A DNA stretch of 64,000 bases from Streptococcus sp. 1643 (GCF_006228325.1 NZ_CP040231.1:445001-509000), one strand, 5' to 3'; counted from the stretch's first letter, positions 30,101 through 41,600 are shown. The notes: generated by a model not told the origin, from the sequence alone. Numbers and translations are program-made.

Positions 30101-33100
30101 ACAATTCGTGAAGAAGAAACGGATGATCTTGTTCGAGATGCCCGCCAAATCACAACTCCGGGAGTCCAAGGTGAACGAACTATCAAGACTCGCATTTACA
30201 GTTCTAACGGTCAGGAAATCGACCGTCAAGAACTTTCGAATGAAGAAACCTTGGCTCCTGTAACACAAATTGTCAAAGTCGGCACAGCTAAGCCAAACAT
30301 GGTACCAAGCGATGCGCCAAAAGCAGACGCTTTGCCAGAGTATCCGCTGACTTATACTGACGAAACGCGCGTTGAAAAAATCAACTTTAGCATTCGTGAA
30401 GAAGAAACGGATGAGCTTGTTCAAGATGCTCGTCAAATCACAACCCCGGGTGTTCAAGGCGAACGCATCATTAAGACTCGCGTCTACAGTTCTAACGGTC
30501 AGGAAATCGACCGCCAAGAGTTGTCTAATGAAGAAACTTTGGCTCCTGTAACACAAATTGTCAAAGTCGGCACAGCTAAGCCAAACATGGTACCAAGCGA
30601 TGCGCCAAAAGCAGACGCTTTGCCAGAGTATCCACTCACTTATACTGACGAAACTCGGGTTGAGAAAATTAACTTTAGCATTCGTGAAGAAGAAACCGAT
30701 GAGCTTGTTCGAGATGCTCGTCAAATCACAACACCAGGTGTTGAGGGTGAGCGCACGATTAAGACTCGTGTCTACAGTTCTAACAGTCAAGAGGTTGACC
30801 GCCAAGAATTATCCAATGAGGAAACTCTAGCTCCTGTAACGCAAGTAGTCAAAGTCGGAACTGCTAAACCAAGCATGGTACCAAATGATGCACCGAAAGC
30901 AGATGCTTTAGAGGAGTTCGATTTAATTTCACTGCATAATCTCTTGGCAGAAGCGGATCAGATTAAAGCTCAGGCCCGTTATTTCAACGATAGTCAGAGT
31001 CATCAAGCTAACTATGATGCTGCTTTGACGGCTGGTCAAGCGATTCTGAGCCAATCCCAAGTCAGCCAAGCAGAAGTCAACCAACTGGTGGAACAAATCA
31101 ATCAAGCCAAGGCTCAATTAAGTGGTCTTGAAGTAGTTAAAACAGCTCTTCAGACTGAGTACGATTTAAATCCAAGAGTTAAAACTTCGGTTAAATATAA
31201 GAATGCGGATTCAGAAAAGCAGACAGCTTATACTGACGAATTGACCAAGGCAGACAAAGTTTTGAACAATCAGACTGCTACACAAGTACAGGTCAACCAA
31301 GTTCTTGCTAGCCTGACAGCAGCCAAAGAATCTCTAAATGGAGTGCCTAAAGTCAAGCCGACTGTTTCCATTCTAAGTCTGACTGAGAATGCTGATGATA
31401 AGTCGGTGACGGTCCAATATAGATTGGAAGACCAGACCCAGTCCTTCCGTTCAGCGACTGCAGAATTGTACCAGGGAGACCAGCTGATTCGCACTCTTCC
31501 AATTACCAACTTTGCTGGCAGCTTAAAAATTGGCGACCTAGACTACTACACAGGCTACACTCTAAAAACCAAGTTGACTTATGAACTGGATAATGGCAGC
31601 TTTACTGAGTTTGAAACAGACAGTCGTAACTTTGAGTTAGAATACAAGAAGATTGCCTTCCGTGATATTGATTCCGTTGAGTTTTATCATAAAGAAAACG
31701 ACCAATACAAGCGCTTTGTGTCGATGAGCTCTATGCCTACGGATCTGTCTACTTACTTCGTCAAGATCAAATCAAGCGAATCCAAGGAAATTCTTCTACC
31801 AGTTCACAGCATTTCTGAAGCAGAGAAAGATGGCAAGGCAGTCTATAAGGTTAATGTAACCCTTCCTGAGCTCGTCCAAGAAAGTGAAGCGGGCTACAAG
31901 TCTGGGCACGACTTCTACATCAGTAAGGCAGTCCCTAGTCAGCAAAATGTCTACACCAGCTTTGCTGGATTAGTAGACGCTATGAAGCGAAATATGGCAG
32001 GAAACTATGTGTTGGGTGCTGATTTGGATGCGAGTGAGGTCAACCTAGCTCCTGCGGATTATGTCTATCTCAAAGGGAACTTCACAGGTAGTCTGACAGG
32101 TAGTCAAAATGGCAAGCAATACGCTATCTACAATCTAGCCAAGCCTTTATTTGAAAACCTGAAGAGTGGGTCTGCCATTTCAAATATTGACTTTAAAGAT
32201 GTGAATATCGTGGGTACCTATGACTCGGCTGCGCTGGCACGCAATGCGGAGAATGCGCGAATCACAGATGTTTCTGTTCAGGGGAGAGTATCGGTAGTAG
32301 GCAACGCCTCTAACGTAGCAGGTCTTGTAGTTAATGGAACCAATACGAAAATTACAAATAGTTCCTTTGCGGGGACTATCCTATCTAACAGTCAACACAT
32401 CAAAGCTTATAACGTAGGTGGTTTGGTTGCAAACCTTAAAGGAGGAGAATCTCTTCTTAGCCAAAGTAAAGCAGACGTAACGATTATTAGTGGTGCTCGA
32501 TCAAATGAACAACGTATCGGTGGTTTGGTTGGACGTCTAGAAAACAACGCTCGAATTACCAAATCGTATGTGACAGGAAAATTATATAATTCAACCACTA
32601 ACGGTCAAATCGGTGGAGTGGTCGGCTCGAACTACTTTAATGGTTTAGTTGATAATGTTATCAGTAATGTTAGCGGTACAAATGTTTACAGTATTTCTGG
32701 GGATCAGGGCTACAAAAACGACCGCATTACGCAAGCATATAAAGTTGCTAAAAGTGAAACCTTGAAGAACGATCAGTTTGTTACTTCTACAATTACTCAA
32801 GAAGAAATGGAAGAAAAACTGACTGCTATGGACATCACGACTAGCCTAGATGACACGAATCTAAATATGAGTTTTGTCGACTATGGTGAAGTAAACAATG
32901 CTCAATTTGACCGCGGATATTCTTACGCAAATATGGAGAAACTGCTTCCTTTCTACAATAAAGAAACCATTGTTTCGTTTGCGAACAAGATTCCGAAAGA
33001 GCATAAGTTGAACAAAGAGTACCTACTGGATGTTGTTCCGATGAAGGGTGACCAGATTATCACTGATATCCATAGCAATAAAACAGCAATCAATCGTTTG

Positions 33101-35449
33101 ATGCTTCACTACATGGACAATACCATTGACTATCTAGAAATATCTTATCAGGGAGATTTCGTAAATCGAGGCATTGCTGAGTATAGTATCAAGGGGTTAG
33201 ACCTTCTTTATACTCCAGAAGCCTTCGTATCAGATTATACAAGTATTCTAAATCAAGTGTTGCCAGAGCTGAACAAAGTCGTTCTTGATTCGCCAGCTAT
33301 GCGAACAGCTCTCGGAGTAGCCGCAGATACTTCTTTGAATGAACTATACTTAGACACCGCATTTACGCAGGTGAAAAGTAAGCTATCAGGTGAGCTTCGC
33401 AAAGTGCTGGCTATGGATAAGGCTATCAATACTGAAGGTGAAGTAGTTAAGGATTATCTTGTTAAGAAGATTCTTGCTGATAAAGAAGCTTTCCTATTGG
33501 GTTTGACTTACCTTAACCGTTGGTACAATATCAACTATGACAACTTTAATGTTAAGGACTTGTCGGCTTACAAGATGGATTTCTATGGTAAGAATGACGT
33601 TTCGGTTCTTGATACAATCATTGCTTTAGGGAAATCAGGACTTGAGAATCTCAAGGCTAAGAACAACTATACAGCGTATGATAATTCGCTCTCTGAAGCA
33701 ACTGGCAAGCGAGGACTCTTCAATTACCTTGAAGGCTACCGTCAGCTCTTCCTGCCATACAAGACCAATAATGAATGGCTCAAGACCAATACAAAAGCCT
33801 ACATCGTTGAGGCTAAATCCGATGTAGCAGAAGCGAGACAGCTTCAGGACGCAGCCGAGGGCAAGAGCAAGTACTCTGTCGGTGTTTATGACAAGATTAC
33901 AGCAGATAATTGGGAACACAAGGGCATGCTCCTGCCACTCTTGACCATGACGGAGAAAGGTGTCTATGCTATCTCTAATATGTCTACCCTCTCTATGGGA
34001 GCTTATGATCGCTACCGCCTGGATGCCAATAACAGAGTGCGCACAGACGTAGAACTAGTTGAATATGTCGAAGACAGAGTGAGAAAAACAGCTGAATACC
34101 AGCGCGACCACTATGATTTCTGGTATAAGATTCTCAGTCCAGAAAGCAAGGACAAGCTCTTCCGTTCGGTTCTGGTGTATGATGGATTCTCATTGGTTGA
34201 CAAGAATGGTCAAAGATACTGGGCTCCAGCTAATGACAAAAAATCACAGGCTATGCAGGAATTCTTTGGACCAGCTGGCAAGTGGTATCCAAGCAAGGGA
34301 TATAATGCCTATGCTACGGGTAGTGTAACTCACTTTGATGCTGCTAAATTGTTGGAAGACTATGGAAACTCTGTCTACACCCATGAAATGACCCATAACT
34401 CTGACGGTGCAATTTACTTTGAAGGTTATGGTCGTCGTGAGGGACTAGGTGCGGAACTCTATGCTCGCGGACTCTTGCAATCTTCGCCGAGCGCAGATGA
34501 ACCAACTATTACGCTCAATACTCTCTTCAAGGTGGACAAGGATTCGAAGACACGTATGCATACCTATAATTTCAAGGAACGTGTTCAAAATGAAGCAGAC
34601 CTGCAACACTATGTCCATGGTATGTTTGACATGATCTACACCTTGGACTATCTAGAAGGTACTTCTATGTTGAAGCAGAGTGATGCTGCCAAGTTACAGT
34701 GGTTCAGGAAGATGGAGAATTACTATATTACAGATAAGTATGGTAAGGAGACCCACGCAGGTAACCAGACGCGAAGCTTCACAGCTGAGGAAATCAAGCA
34801 GCTGAATACCTTTGACTCCCTGATTGAAAATGATGTGATCACTCGTCGGGAGAATAAGGAAAGTGGGAAATATGGTCGAAATGGCTACCTCAGTCTCAGC
34901 CTCTTCTCACCAATTTACTCAGCCTTGAGCAATCCAAATGGAGCACCAGGTGACGTTATGTTCCGTCGCACAGCCTATGAATTACTGGCAGCCAAGGGCT
35001 ATCATGACGGATTTGTCCCTTATGTTTCTGGTCAGTACTCTCAGGAAGCTTTCGATGAAGGGAAGAAAACGTGGGACGGATGGTCTGGAAGAGATGTTGG
35101 TCTAGTGACGGATCAGAAAGTCTTGGAAAATGTATTCAAAGGCGAATATGATTCCTGGGTAGCCTTCAAGAAAGCTATGTACCAAGAGCGGATTGATCAG
35201 CTGACCAAGCTGAAGCCAATTACCATTGAGTACGAGCTTAAAAATCCAAACAGTACCAAGAAAGTAACCATTCGTTCTTATGCAGAGATGCAGCAGTTGA
35301 TGGACGCAGCCGTGGCAGAGGATGTACGCAACATTACCAATGCTACTAGCCGTGTCGAAGCTAGCTGGGTCAACCTGCTCAAGAAGAAGATTTACAATGC
35401 TTATCTTCGTGAGACAGACGACTTCAGACAGTCTATTTTCAAGAAATAA
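27191..35449 (+). CDS. Surface zinc metalloprotease, peptidase M26 family (ZmpB-like)
   Basis: 2752 residues. Order: YSIRK-type signal (GEKRQRFSFRKLSVGLVSA), an N-terminal sorting-like motif FPKTG at 105-109 between two membrane helices (about 113-130 and 138-160), one G5 domain, six 18-residue Pro/Glu repeats (361-468), eight 96-residue G5 units (475-1242), two FIVAR-type helical domains (about 1247-1383), the M26 N-terminal region from about 1490 with GLUG repeats, and the catalytic domain with HEMTH (H2398, E2399, H2402) and the third zinc ligand E2422. It should act outside the cell on host glycoproteins; the substrate is unknown. The motif FPKTG departs from LPXTG. Confidence 0.92.
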   Translation: MTHQFYGEKRQRFSFRKLSVGLVSATIGSFFLSGQIAGDLTYVKAAEIQSQQSAQVKYHYVVESELTEAEKSALIREIPKHVEDASETYYLVYRPTTQGDSSGVFPKTGHSGLWESTFTAMGLALLVLVVVRGRNGKRYLSSILLVTGMGSILLSPTVLAVTNIELAAYNQSLNLGLGDALPAPLKIDGYDYIGYLKNEEQNDSHLAHSALKENPTLDWEKEKGSELKPSETNLDMKEIVSDKGDALTEEEREAIAAKERESARLSTVYDLPELKISEQESVQELPYQTKYQYSDELAQGQSKVIQSGVRGQRTVVTRHFRKDQEIVKSEMISDQVTLEPVSEIILVGTAPTNSIPKETPVHEVPELEEYGTTPETAPVHKVPELTEYGTTPETAPVHEAPELTEYGTSPDTSPVRETPELTEYGTSPETSPVHEVPELTEYGTSPETSPVQEIPELTEYGTTPETAPVQENSELELTTNDEVRIEKIDFSIDEQYTDEIPEGSRQITTPGVQGKRTIKTRVYSSNGQEVDRQELSNEETLAPVTQIVKVGTAKPNMVPNDPPKADALPEYPLTYTDETRVEKIAFNIEEQYTDELVQDARQIATPGVQGERTIKTRVYSSNGQEIDRQELSNEETLAPVTQVVKVGTAKPTMVPNEAPKADALPEYPLTYTDETLVEKIAFNIEEQYTDELVRDARQITTPGVEGERTIKTRVYSSNGQEIDRQELSNEETLAPVTQIVKVGTAKPTMVPNEAPKADALPEYPLTYTDETRIEKIAFNIEEQYTDELVRDARQITTPGVQGERTIKTRIYSSNGQVVDRQELSNEETLSPVTQIVKVGTAKPTMVPNEAPKADALPEYPLTYTDETRVEKIAFNIEEQYTDELVRDARQITTPGVEGERTIKTRVYSSNDQVVDRQELSNEETLAPVTQIVKVGTTKPNMVPSDAPKAVALPEYPLTYTDETRVEKINFTIREEETDDLVRDARQITTPGVQGERTIKTRIYSSNGQEIDRQELSNEETLAPVTQIVKVGTAKPNMVPSDAPKADALPEYPLTYTDETRVEKINFSIREEETDELVQDARQITTPGVQGERIIKTRVYSSNGQEIDRQELSNEETLAPVTQIVKVGTAKPNMVPSDAPKADALPEYPLTYTDETRVEKINFSIREEETDELVRDARQITTPGVEGERTIKTRVYSSNSQEVDRQELSNEETLAPVTQVVKVGTAKPSMVPNDAPKADALEEFDLISLHNLLAEADQIKAQARYFNDSQSHQANYDAALTAGQAILSQSQVSQAEVNQLVEQINQAKAQLSGLEVVKTALQTEYDLNPRVKTSVKYKNADSEKQTAYTDELTKADKVLNNQTATQVQVNQVLASLTAAKESLNGVPKVKPTVSILSLTENADDKSVTVQYRLEDQTQSFRSATAELYQGDQLIRTLPITNFAGSLKIGDLDYYTGYTLKTKLTYELDNGSFTEFETDSRNFELEYKKIAFRDIDSVEFYHKENDQYKRFVSMSSMPTDLSTYFVKIKSSESKEILLPVHSISEAEKDGKAVYKVNVTLPELVQESEAGYKSGHDFYISKAVPSQQNVYTSFAGLVDAMKRNMAGNYVLGADLDASEVNLAPADYVYLKGNFTGSLTGSQNGKQYAIYNLAKPLFENLKSGSAISNIDFKDVNIVGTYDSAALARNAENARITDVSVQGRVSVVGNASNVAGLVVNGTNTKITNSSFAGTILSNSQHIKAYNVGGLVANLKGGESLLSQSKADVTIISGARSNEQRIGGLVGRLENNARITKSYVTGKLYNSTTNGQIGGVVGSNYFNGLVDNVISNVSGTNVYSISGDQGYKNDRITQAYKVAKSETLKNDQFVTSTITQEEMEEKLTAMDITTSLDDTNLNMSFVDYGEVNNAQFDRGYSYANMEKLLPFYNKETIVSFANKIPKEHKLNKEYLLDVVPMKGDQIITDIHSNKTAINRLMLHYMDNTIDYLEISYQGDFVNRGIAEYSIKGLDLLYTPEAFVSDYTSILNQVLPELNKVVLDSPAMRTALGVAADTSLNELYLDTAFTQVKSKLSGELRKVLAMDKAINTEGEVVKDYLVKKILADKEAFLLGLTYLNRWYNINYDNFNVKDLSAYKMDFYGKNDVSVLDTIIALGKSGLENLKAKNNYTAYDNSLSEATGKRGLFNYLEGYRQLFLPYKTNNEWLKTNTKAYIVEAKSDVAEARQLQDAAEGKSKYSVGVYDKITADNWEHKGMLLPLLTMTEKGVYAISNMSTLSMGAYDRYRLDANNRVRTDVELVEYVEDRVRKTAEYQRDHYDFWYKILSPESKDKLFRSVLVYDGFSLVDKNGQRYWAPANDKKSQAMQEFFGPAGKWYPSKGYNAYATGSVTHFDAAKLLEDYGNSVYTHEMTHNSDGAIYFEGYGRREGLGAELYARGLLQSSPSADEPTITLNTLFKVDKDSKTRMHTYNFKERVQNEADLQHYVHGMFDMIYTLDYLEGTSMLKQSDAAKLQWFRKMENYYITDKYGKETHAGNQTRSFTAEEIKQLNTFDSLIENDVITRRENKESGKYGRNGYLSLSLFSPIYSALSNPNGAPGDVMFRRTAYELLAAKGYHDGFVPYVSGQYSQEAFDEGKKTWDGWSGRDVGLVTDQKVLENVFKGEYDSWVAFKKAMYQERIDQLTKLKPITIEYELKNPNSTKKVTIRSYAEMQQLMDAAVAEDVRNITNATSRVEASWVNLLKKKIYNAYLRETDDFRQSIFKK
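28271..28594 (+). repeat. Six tandem 54-bp repeats (18 residues, Pro/Glu-rich)
   Basis: Units start at exact 54-bp steps from 28271 and encode variants of VHEVPELTEYGTSPETSP. A seventh partial unit leads into the G5 array. They probably form an extended wall-spanning stalk. Confidence 0.9.
28613..30916 (+). repeat. Eight tandem 288-bp G5-domain repeats
   Basis: Unit boundaries at 28613, 28901, 29189, 29477, 29765, 30053, 30341 and 30629 are exactly 288 bp apart with no insertion or deletion. Units fall into two types: EKIAFNIEEQYTDEL (units 2-5) and EKINFSIREEETDEL (units 6-8), with unit 1 more divergent. Confidence 0.95.
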
Positions 35450-35477
35450 GGAAACGATTTTGTTTGATTAAAATTTG

Positions 35478-35514
35478 AAAAATTCCTAGGTTTAAGGCTA
35501 CCTAGGAATTTTTT
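35478..35514 (+). terminator. Terminator of the first M26 protease gene
   Basis: AAAAATTCCTAGGT (35478-35491) / ACCTAGGAATTTTT (35500-35513): a 14-bp perfect stem with T run. Confidence 0.9.
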
Positions 35515-35633
35515 CTTTGGTTTCTCCATGATCTTGTTTGTGCATTCTAGATCTGATAAGATAAGGATTTTGAAAGCGCAAATGAACTGAAAAGATTAGC
35601 AGTTTTTTGTGGCTATTATTTATAGCAAATAAA

Positions 35634-35662
35634 TTGAATAATCTAGTAAATTTCGGTAGAAT
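35634..35662 (+). promoter_or_regulatory. Promoter of the second M26 protease gene
   Basis: TTGAAT (35634-35639), 17 bp, TAGAAT (35657-35662), paralogous to 27122-27150. The predicted start point (about 35669) rules out the in-frame starts at 35607 and makes 35700 the best start codon. A cre-like TGAAAGCGCAAATG lies near 35570. Confidence 0.7.
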
Positions 35663-35699
35663 AGAGGGGATTCAAATCATGATGAAGGAAAGATTAGAA

Positions 35700-38600
35700 A
35701 TGAAAAGAAGTTATTTAGGAGAAAAGCACCAGCGTTTTTCATTGAGAAAAGTTTCGGTTGGTCTAGTTTCTGCTCTGGTAGGGGTTTTCTACCTTTTTAG
35801 TGGAGGAGGTTCTCTTGCAAATGTAGCAGCTAGTGAACAGACACCATCCGTCACAAAACAGATCCACTATAAGTACGTGACAGAAAGTGAGCTCACGGAC
35901 CAAGAGAAGCAATTGGTAGTCAAAGAATTGCCACAGTTTGCTGAGGAAACAGATGATACTTACTATTTGATTTATCGTCCGACGAGACAGTTACCTGCAA
36001 CTGGTCACAGCCAACTCATTAGCTCAATTGCAGCGGGGGCAGGTATTGTACTACTGGTCGTAGCGATTAAACTGGGCAGAGATGATCGCAAAAAGCTAGC
36101 TTCTTTCATGCTCTTGACCAGTCTAGGAAGTCAGCTGATCGCGCCAACTTCCTTGGCTTTGACAAATCAAATGCTGGCAGACTATAATCAGGAATTGACT
36201 GTACAGGTCGGGGAAACATTGCAATCCCCACTTACGATTGAAGGCTACCAATATGTAGGGTATTTGAAATCTCAAAAAGAAGTAAACTCTCCACTTGATG
36301 GCAAGAAAGAGTTGAATCATTCGGCTCCTATTGATACTCCAGTTCAAACTTCAAACGGAAGTCAAGCGCAGGAAGAGTATCGTGCTCAGAAACCAAGTGA
36401 AGCTCCTGTCTTTGAACAACCAGAGTTAAAGGTTGAGAGTAAAGATACGAGTCGTACAGAGATCATTCCTTTCCAAGTAGAGGAAGTAGAAGCAGCTGAT
36501 TTGCCACAAGGTCAAACTGAGGTGATTCAGGCAGGGAAAAATGGTAGTCGTACCATTGTGACCCGCAGCTACATTTTAAATGGTCAGGTGATCCATACAG
36601 AGGAGGTTTCCAATCAGGTAACGACTGAGCCTACTTCTGAGATTAGAAAAGTCGGAAGCAAGGTCCTTTCTCCTACAAAACCAAGCCCAGAGGAGTCCGT
36701 TAGTGAAAAACCAACAGATGCTCCTGTAAATGAAGTTCCAAGCTTAAAAGTTGAAGAAAAAGATGTTACCACGACGGTAGCAGAACCCTACACTCGAGAA
36801 CGAGTAGAGAGTGATAGCTTGCCAGTTGGCCAGACCAAGATAACCCAAGCTGGTCAAGATGGAGTGCGTACAATCGTCACCCGTCAGTACATGGTAGATG
36901 GAAAAGTAGAGAGAAGCCAGGAAATCTCTAACGAAGTGACAACTCCTGCAGTATCAGAAATCGTAACAGTTGGAACAGGTCCTGTTAGCGAGAAACCAAC
37001 AGACGCTCCAATAAATGAAGTTCCAAGCTTAAACGTTGAAGAAAAGGACGTTACTACGACGGTAGCAGAACCCTACACTCGAGAACGAGTAGAGAGTGAT
37101 AGCTTGCCAGTTGGCCAGACCAAGATAACCCAAGCTGGTCAAGATGGAGTGCGTACAATCGTCACCCGTCAGTACATGGTAGATGGAAAAGTAGAGAGAA
37201 GCCAGGAAATCTCTAACGAAGTGACAACTCCTGCAGTATCAGAAATCGTAACAGTTGGAACAGGTCCTGTTAGCGAGAAACCAACAGACGCTCCAATAAA
37301 TGAAGTTCCAAGCTTAAACGTTGAAGAAAAGGACGTTACCACAACAGTGGCCGAACCCTATCCAACTAAGGAAGTGGAAAGTGCAGACCTGCCTTTGGGA
37401 CAAAGGGAAGTTAGCCAAGCTGGTCAAGATGGCGTGCGTACGATTGTGACTCGTCAGTATTTAGTAGATGGAAAAGTCGAAAATACAGAGGAAATCTCTA
37501 ACACTATCACAAAAGAAGCAGTTCCTCAGATTATCAAAGTCGGTACAAAACCAATTTCTACAAATGCGGATCACGCTCCTGTGGAACCAGAAAAAGGAAC
37601 CCTCGACCTCGAACCCTTGCACCAATTAGTGGAAGAGGCCGATAGCATCCAGAAAACGCATCAGTATTTCAATGATACCACTGCAGATCAAGAGTCTTAT
37701 AAACAGGCAGTCGCAAATGCCCAAGCTCTCTTTGAGGCATCTCATGCCAGTCAAGAACAGGTTGATTCCTTGAAAAATGCCCTTGAAACTGCTAAGAATA
37801 ATCTAGACGGTCAACCTGTTGATAAGAAAACTCTTGGTGTTGAATTTGACATGAAGGATGTGACTCAGTCTACAGTTGCTTACCAGTATGCTGATGAACA
37901 AGCCAAACTCCGCTATCGTCGTGCTCTAGATCAGGCCAAGCTCGTTTTGGACAATCCTTTCGCCAATCAAGCCTTGGTCGATCAAGTTCGGACGGATCTC
38001 GAGGCAGCTCGTCAAGCTCTGGATGGAGTCAAGAGAAAACCAACCCTCTCTCTAGTCCGTGTCGAGAAGGGAGAAGACAAACGCCAAGTTTCTCTTAGCT
38101 ATCACTTGACGGATGCTACAGCTAGCTATCAATCAGCCAAAGTGCAGCTATACAAGGGTGAAACGTTAATTAAGGAAGTCGACCTTGTGGACCTCGCTCA
38201 AAAATTGACACTTGGTGACTTGGACTACTATACTCCTTATACCCTCAAAACTGTCATGAAATATGACCTGGGTCAAGGGGAACAAACTAGTATAGAGGAT
38301 CAACGCCCAGTTCAGCTAGATTATAAGAAGGTTGAAATCAAAGACATCGATCGCATCGAGCTGTACGGTAAAGATGGCAGTCACTACCGACGTTACCTAT
38401 CTCTGTCGGAAGTGCCGTCTGATTTGGACAACTACTATGTCCGCATTCAGTCAGACAAGTTCAAGGACATGCTCTTACCTGTTTCTAAGATTACAGACAA
38501 GGGCAATGCCTACTCCGTAACAGTATCAGCCAATCAACTCGTCGAGGGAGAAGGGGACCGTTATCGTCCAGATTACTCTTTTGAACTGCCGAAAACGCCT

Positions 38601-41600
38601 CTTAGTCAAGAAGGAGTCTATACGTCCTTCAAAACGCTCATAGAGGCTATGAAGTCAAACCCGACTGGAAACTTCAAACTAGGAGCGAATGTTTCAGCAG
38701 ATGAGATTCAGTTGGAACAGTCTGCGACAAGCTATGTACCAGAAGAATTTTCAGGTAGCCTAACTAGCCGAGTGGATGGAAAAGATTATACCATCTACAA
38801 CTTGGAAAAACCACTCTTTGCAACCTTGAAAAATGCCACCATCCAGCAACTGACCTTGAAATCGGCTGCAGTTACAGGCAAGGATTCTATAGGGTCCTTG
38901 GCTAGCAATGCTCAAAATGCAACGATTACGGATGTTTCTGTAAGTGGTAGTCTATCTGGGAACAAGCATATCGGTGGACTCGTAGGAGTTGCCCAAAACA
39001 CAAAACTAACCAATGTTGCCTTTAAAGGGTCCATCACCAGCACCCAAGATGGGGGGCAGGAGTACAATATTGGTGGCCTGGTCGGTAATTTCCATGGCAA
39101 CCAATCACTGGCGCAGAAGAGTCAGGCGGATGTATCTATCCAAGTAACGGGTCGAAATGGAGACCAGCGTGTTGGAGGATTGATCGGTCGTTTGCAGAAT
39201 GGAGCTAGATTAGAAACTTCTTATGTGTCTGGTTCTATCCAAAATTCAGGCCATTCTGGCCAAGTCGGTGGAGCGATCGGGTCTACTTGGAACAATGGAC
39301 AGGTCCGAAATGTCTTGACAGGTGTCAAAGTTCAAAATGGGCATGCCATGACAGGAGATCCTTATCCTGAGGCTTCTGTTCGGGACTCTTATGTTCTTGA
39401 AGGAACTACAGCAAATCGAAAAGATGAACGTTTTGTCCGTTCTATTTCAGAGGCCGATGCGCAAGCCAAACGTCAGTCCTTTGGAATCACTTCAAACTTG
39501 ACGGACCAGGAGCCATTGCAGCAAGCTTACCAGCATCAGACAGACTATAGTCGAGTGAGGGGAGCTCAGGAGTCCAGAAAGCAAGCCTATGAAAATGTAG
39601 AAAAACTATTACCATTCTACAACAAAGACTTCATCGTTCATACAGCCAACCAATTAGCTGAAGATGATAAACTCAACAAAGTAGCCCTGTTAGATGTGGT
39701 TCCGATGAAAGATGGGACACTGATAACGGATGTCAACAGCCATAAGGGTGAAATCAATAGACTGATGCTGCATTATGCAGATAAGACCATTGCTTATCTT
39801 GATCTGACCTACAAGGGTGATTTTGCCAATGGCCAGATTGCTGAATATAGCATCGCTGATAAGAATTTACTCTATACACCAGAAGCCTTCCTATCTGACT
39901 ACCAATCCATTAAAGAGAGTGTCTTGGATGAACTCAAAGCTGTGACCTATGACTCAGCTACTGTTCGTAAGGTCCTTGGAATTGGTGAAACAGCTTCCTT
40001 GGATGATCTTTATCTGGAAAAAGCCTTTGAACAAACCAAGGCTGAACTAGGTCAGGAACTCCTCAAGGTGCTTTCAGTTGACAAGTCGATCAACACCCTA
40101 GGCCCTGCTGTAGCGGATGCGATTAGCCAAAAGATTCTGAAGAACAAAGAGGCCTTTATGCTTGGTCTGACCTATCTCAATCGTTGGTACAATGTCAACT
40201 ATGGAACTTTCAACACCAAGGACCTTAATGCCTATAAGTTTGATTTCTTCGGCAATCAAGCAGCTTCGACACTTGATACCATCATTGCTCTCGGTAACTC
40301 TGGAATGGGCAATCTTCGAGCACAAAATAACTTCAATACTTACCGACAATCTCTAGCCAAGGAAAAAGGCAAAGGGGATCTCTTTGCTTACCTAGAAAGT
40401 CTGCGTGAACTCTTCTTGCCACACAAAACCAATAGTGAATGGTTTAAGGAAAATACCAAGGCTTATATCGTAGAGGCTCGTTCAAGCCTGTCAGAAATTC
40501 AGGCTAAGCAGGACAATGCAGATCGTAAGAGTAAGTATACAATCAAGGTCTACGACAGACTGACTCAGGGAGATTGGGGCTTCAAGCAAATGGTCCTCCA
40601 ACTTCTGACCTTACCTGAAAGAGATGTCTTTATCATCAGCAATATGTCGACCATTGCCTTTGGTAGCTTTGGAAGCTACAGGAAAGAAGGTGGCAGAGTT
40701 CTCTCAGGCGAGGAACTCCATCGACATGTTGAAAAACTTGTGGATCAATCAGCTGAATGGCAACGAAACCACTATGATATGTGGTACAACATTCTAAGTC
40801 CAAACAGGAAAGACACTCTATTCAGACGGGTGATCGTTACAGATGGTTTCTTTGTTTACAATGATAAAGGCCATCAATATTGGGCTCCGCGTAATGATAA
40901 GACCTCTGTTGCTATGTACAATTTCTTTGGTCCTGCTGGGAAGTATCACGGAGACAATGGACTAGGGGCCTTTGCTAATGGTTATGAAGTCTTCTACGTC
41001 TATGACCAGATGCTGGGAGCTTCTGGAACCATGGTCTATACCCATGAAATGACCCACAACTCGGATGGTTCTATCTATTTTGAAGGACATGGTCGTCGTG
41101 AGGGTGAAGGACCTGAGAGCTTTGCTACAGGAATGTTAGAGTCTGTAACCAATGTTAGCGAAAAAGGTCTCGTTCTCAATAGTTTCTATCAAGGAGATAA
41201 AGATTCGACCTCTCGTTACCATACCTATGATCCTGTTGCTCGATTCTCCTCAGCAGATGCTTTGCGGGAATACATGCATGGAGTCTTTGATGTGCTAAAC
41301 CTTCTGGATTATGTAGAAGGGGATATTGTTACTGGTGTCCTAACTGATCAACAGAAAATGAAATGGTACCGTAAGGCTGAAAATTATAAATTTGAGAATA
41401 CGTCTTATGGTAAGAAAGCCCATGCTGATGATCGCATTGTTCCAATAACAGCTGAAGAAGCAGCCAAACTAAAATCTGTCGATGCTCTGGTTGATCATAA
41501 TATCATTGGACGTCGGGACGGTTGGGATACCGCTAGCTTTGGACGAAATGGCTACTACATCGTCAATATGTTTGCTTCCTTCTATGCAGCTCTGGACAAT

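Noticed and set aside
29099..30805. A 568-codon open frame on the minus strand inside the G5 repeats
   Set aside because: It is a repetitive shadow of the eight 288-bp units: a stop-free antisense frame copied eight times. It has no SD and no family resemblance.
28271..30916. Regularly spaced repeats as a CRISPR array
   Set aside because: Units are 54 and 288 bp, in frame and code for Pro/Glu and G5 repeats of a surface protein; no repeat-spacer pattern and no cas genes.
35570..35584. cre site before the second protease gene
   Set aside because: TGAAAGCGCAAATG keeps only half of the consensus and lies 50 bp upstream of the -35; too weak to call as a feature.
35607..35699. Longer N terminus for the second protease
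   Set aside because: The region contains the promoter (TTGAAT-17-TAGAAT); the in-frame start at 35607 would lie upstream of the transcription start.
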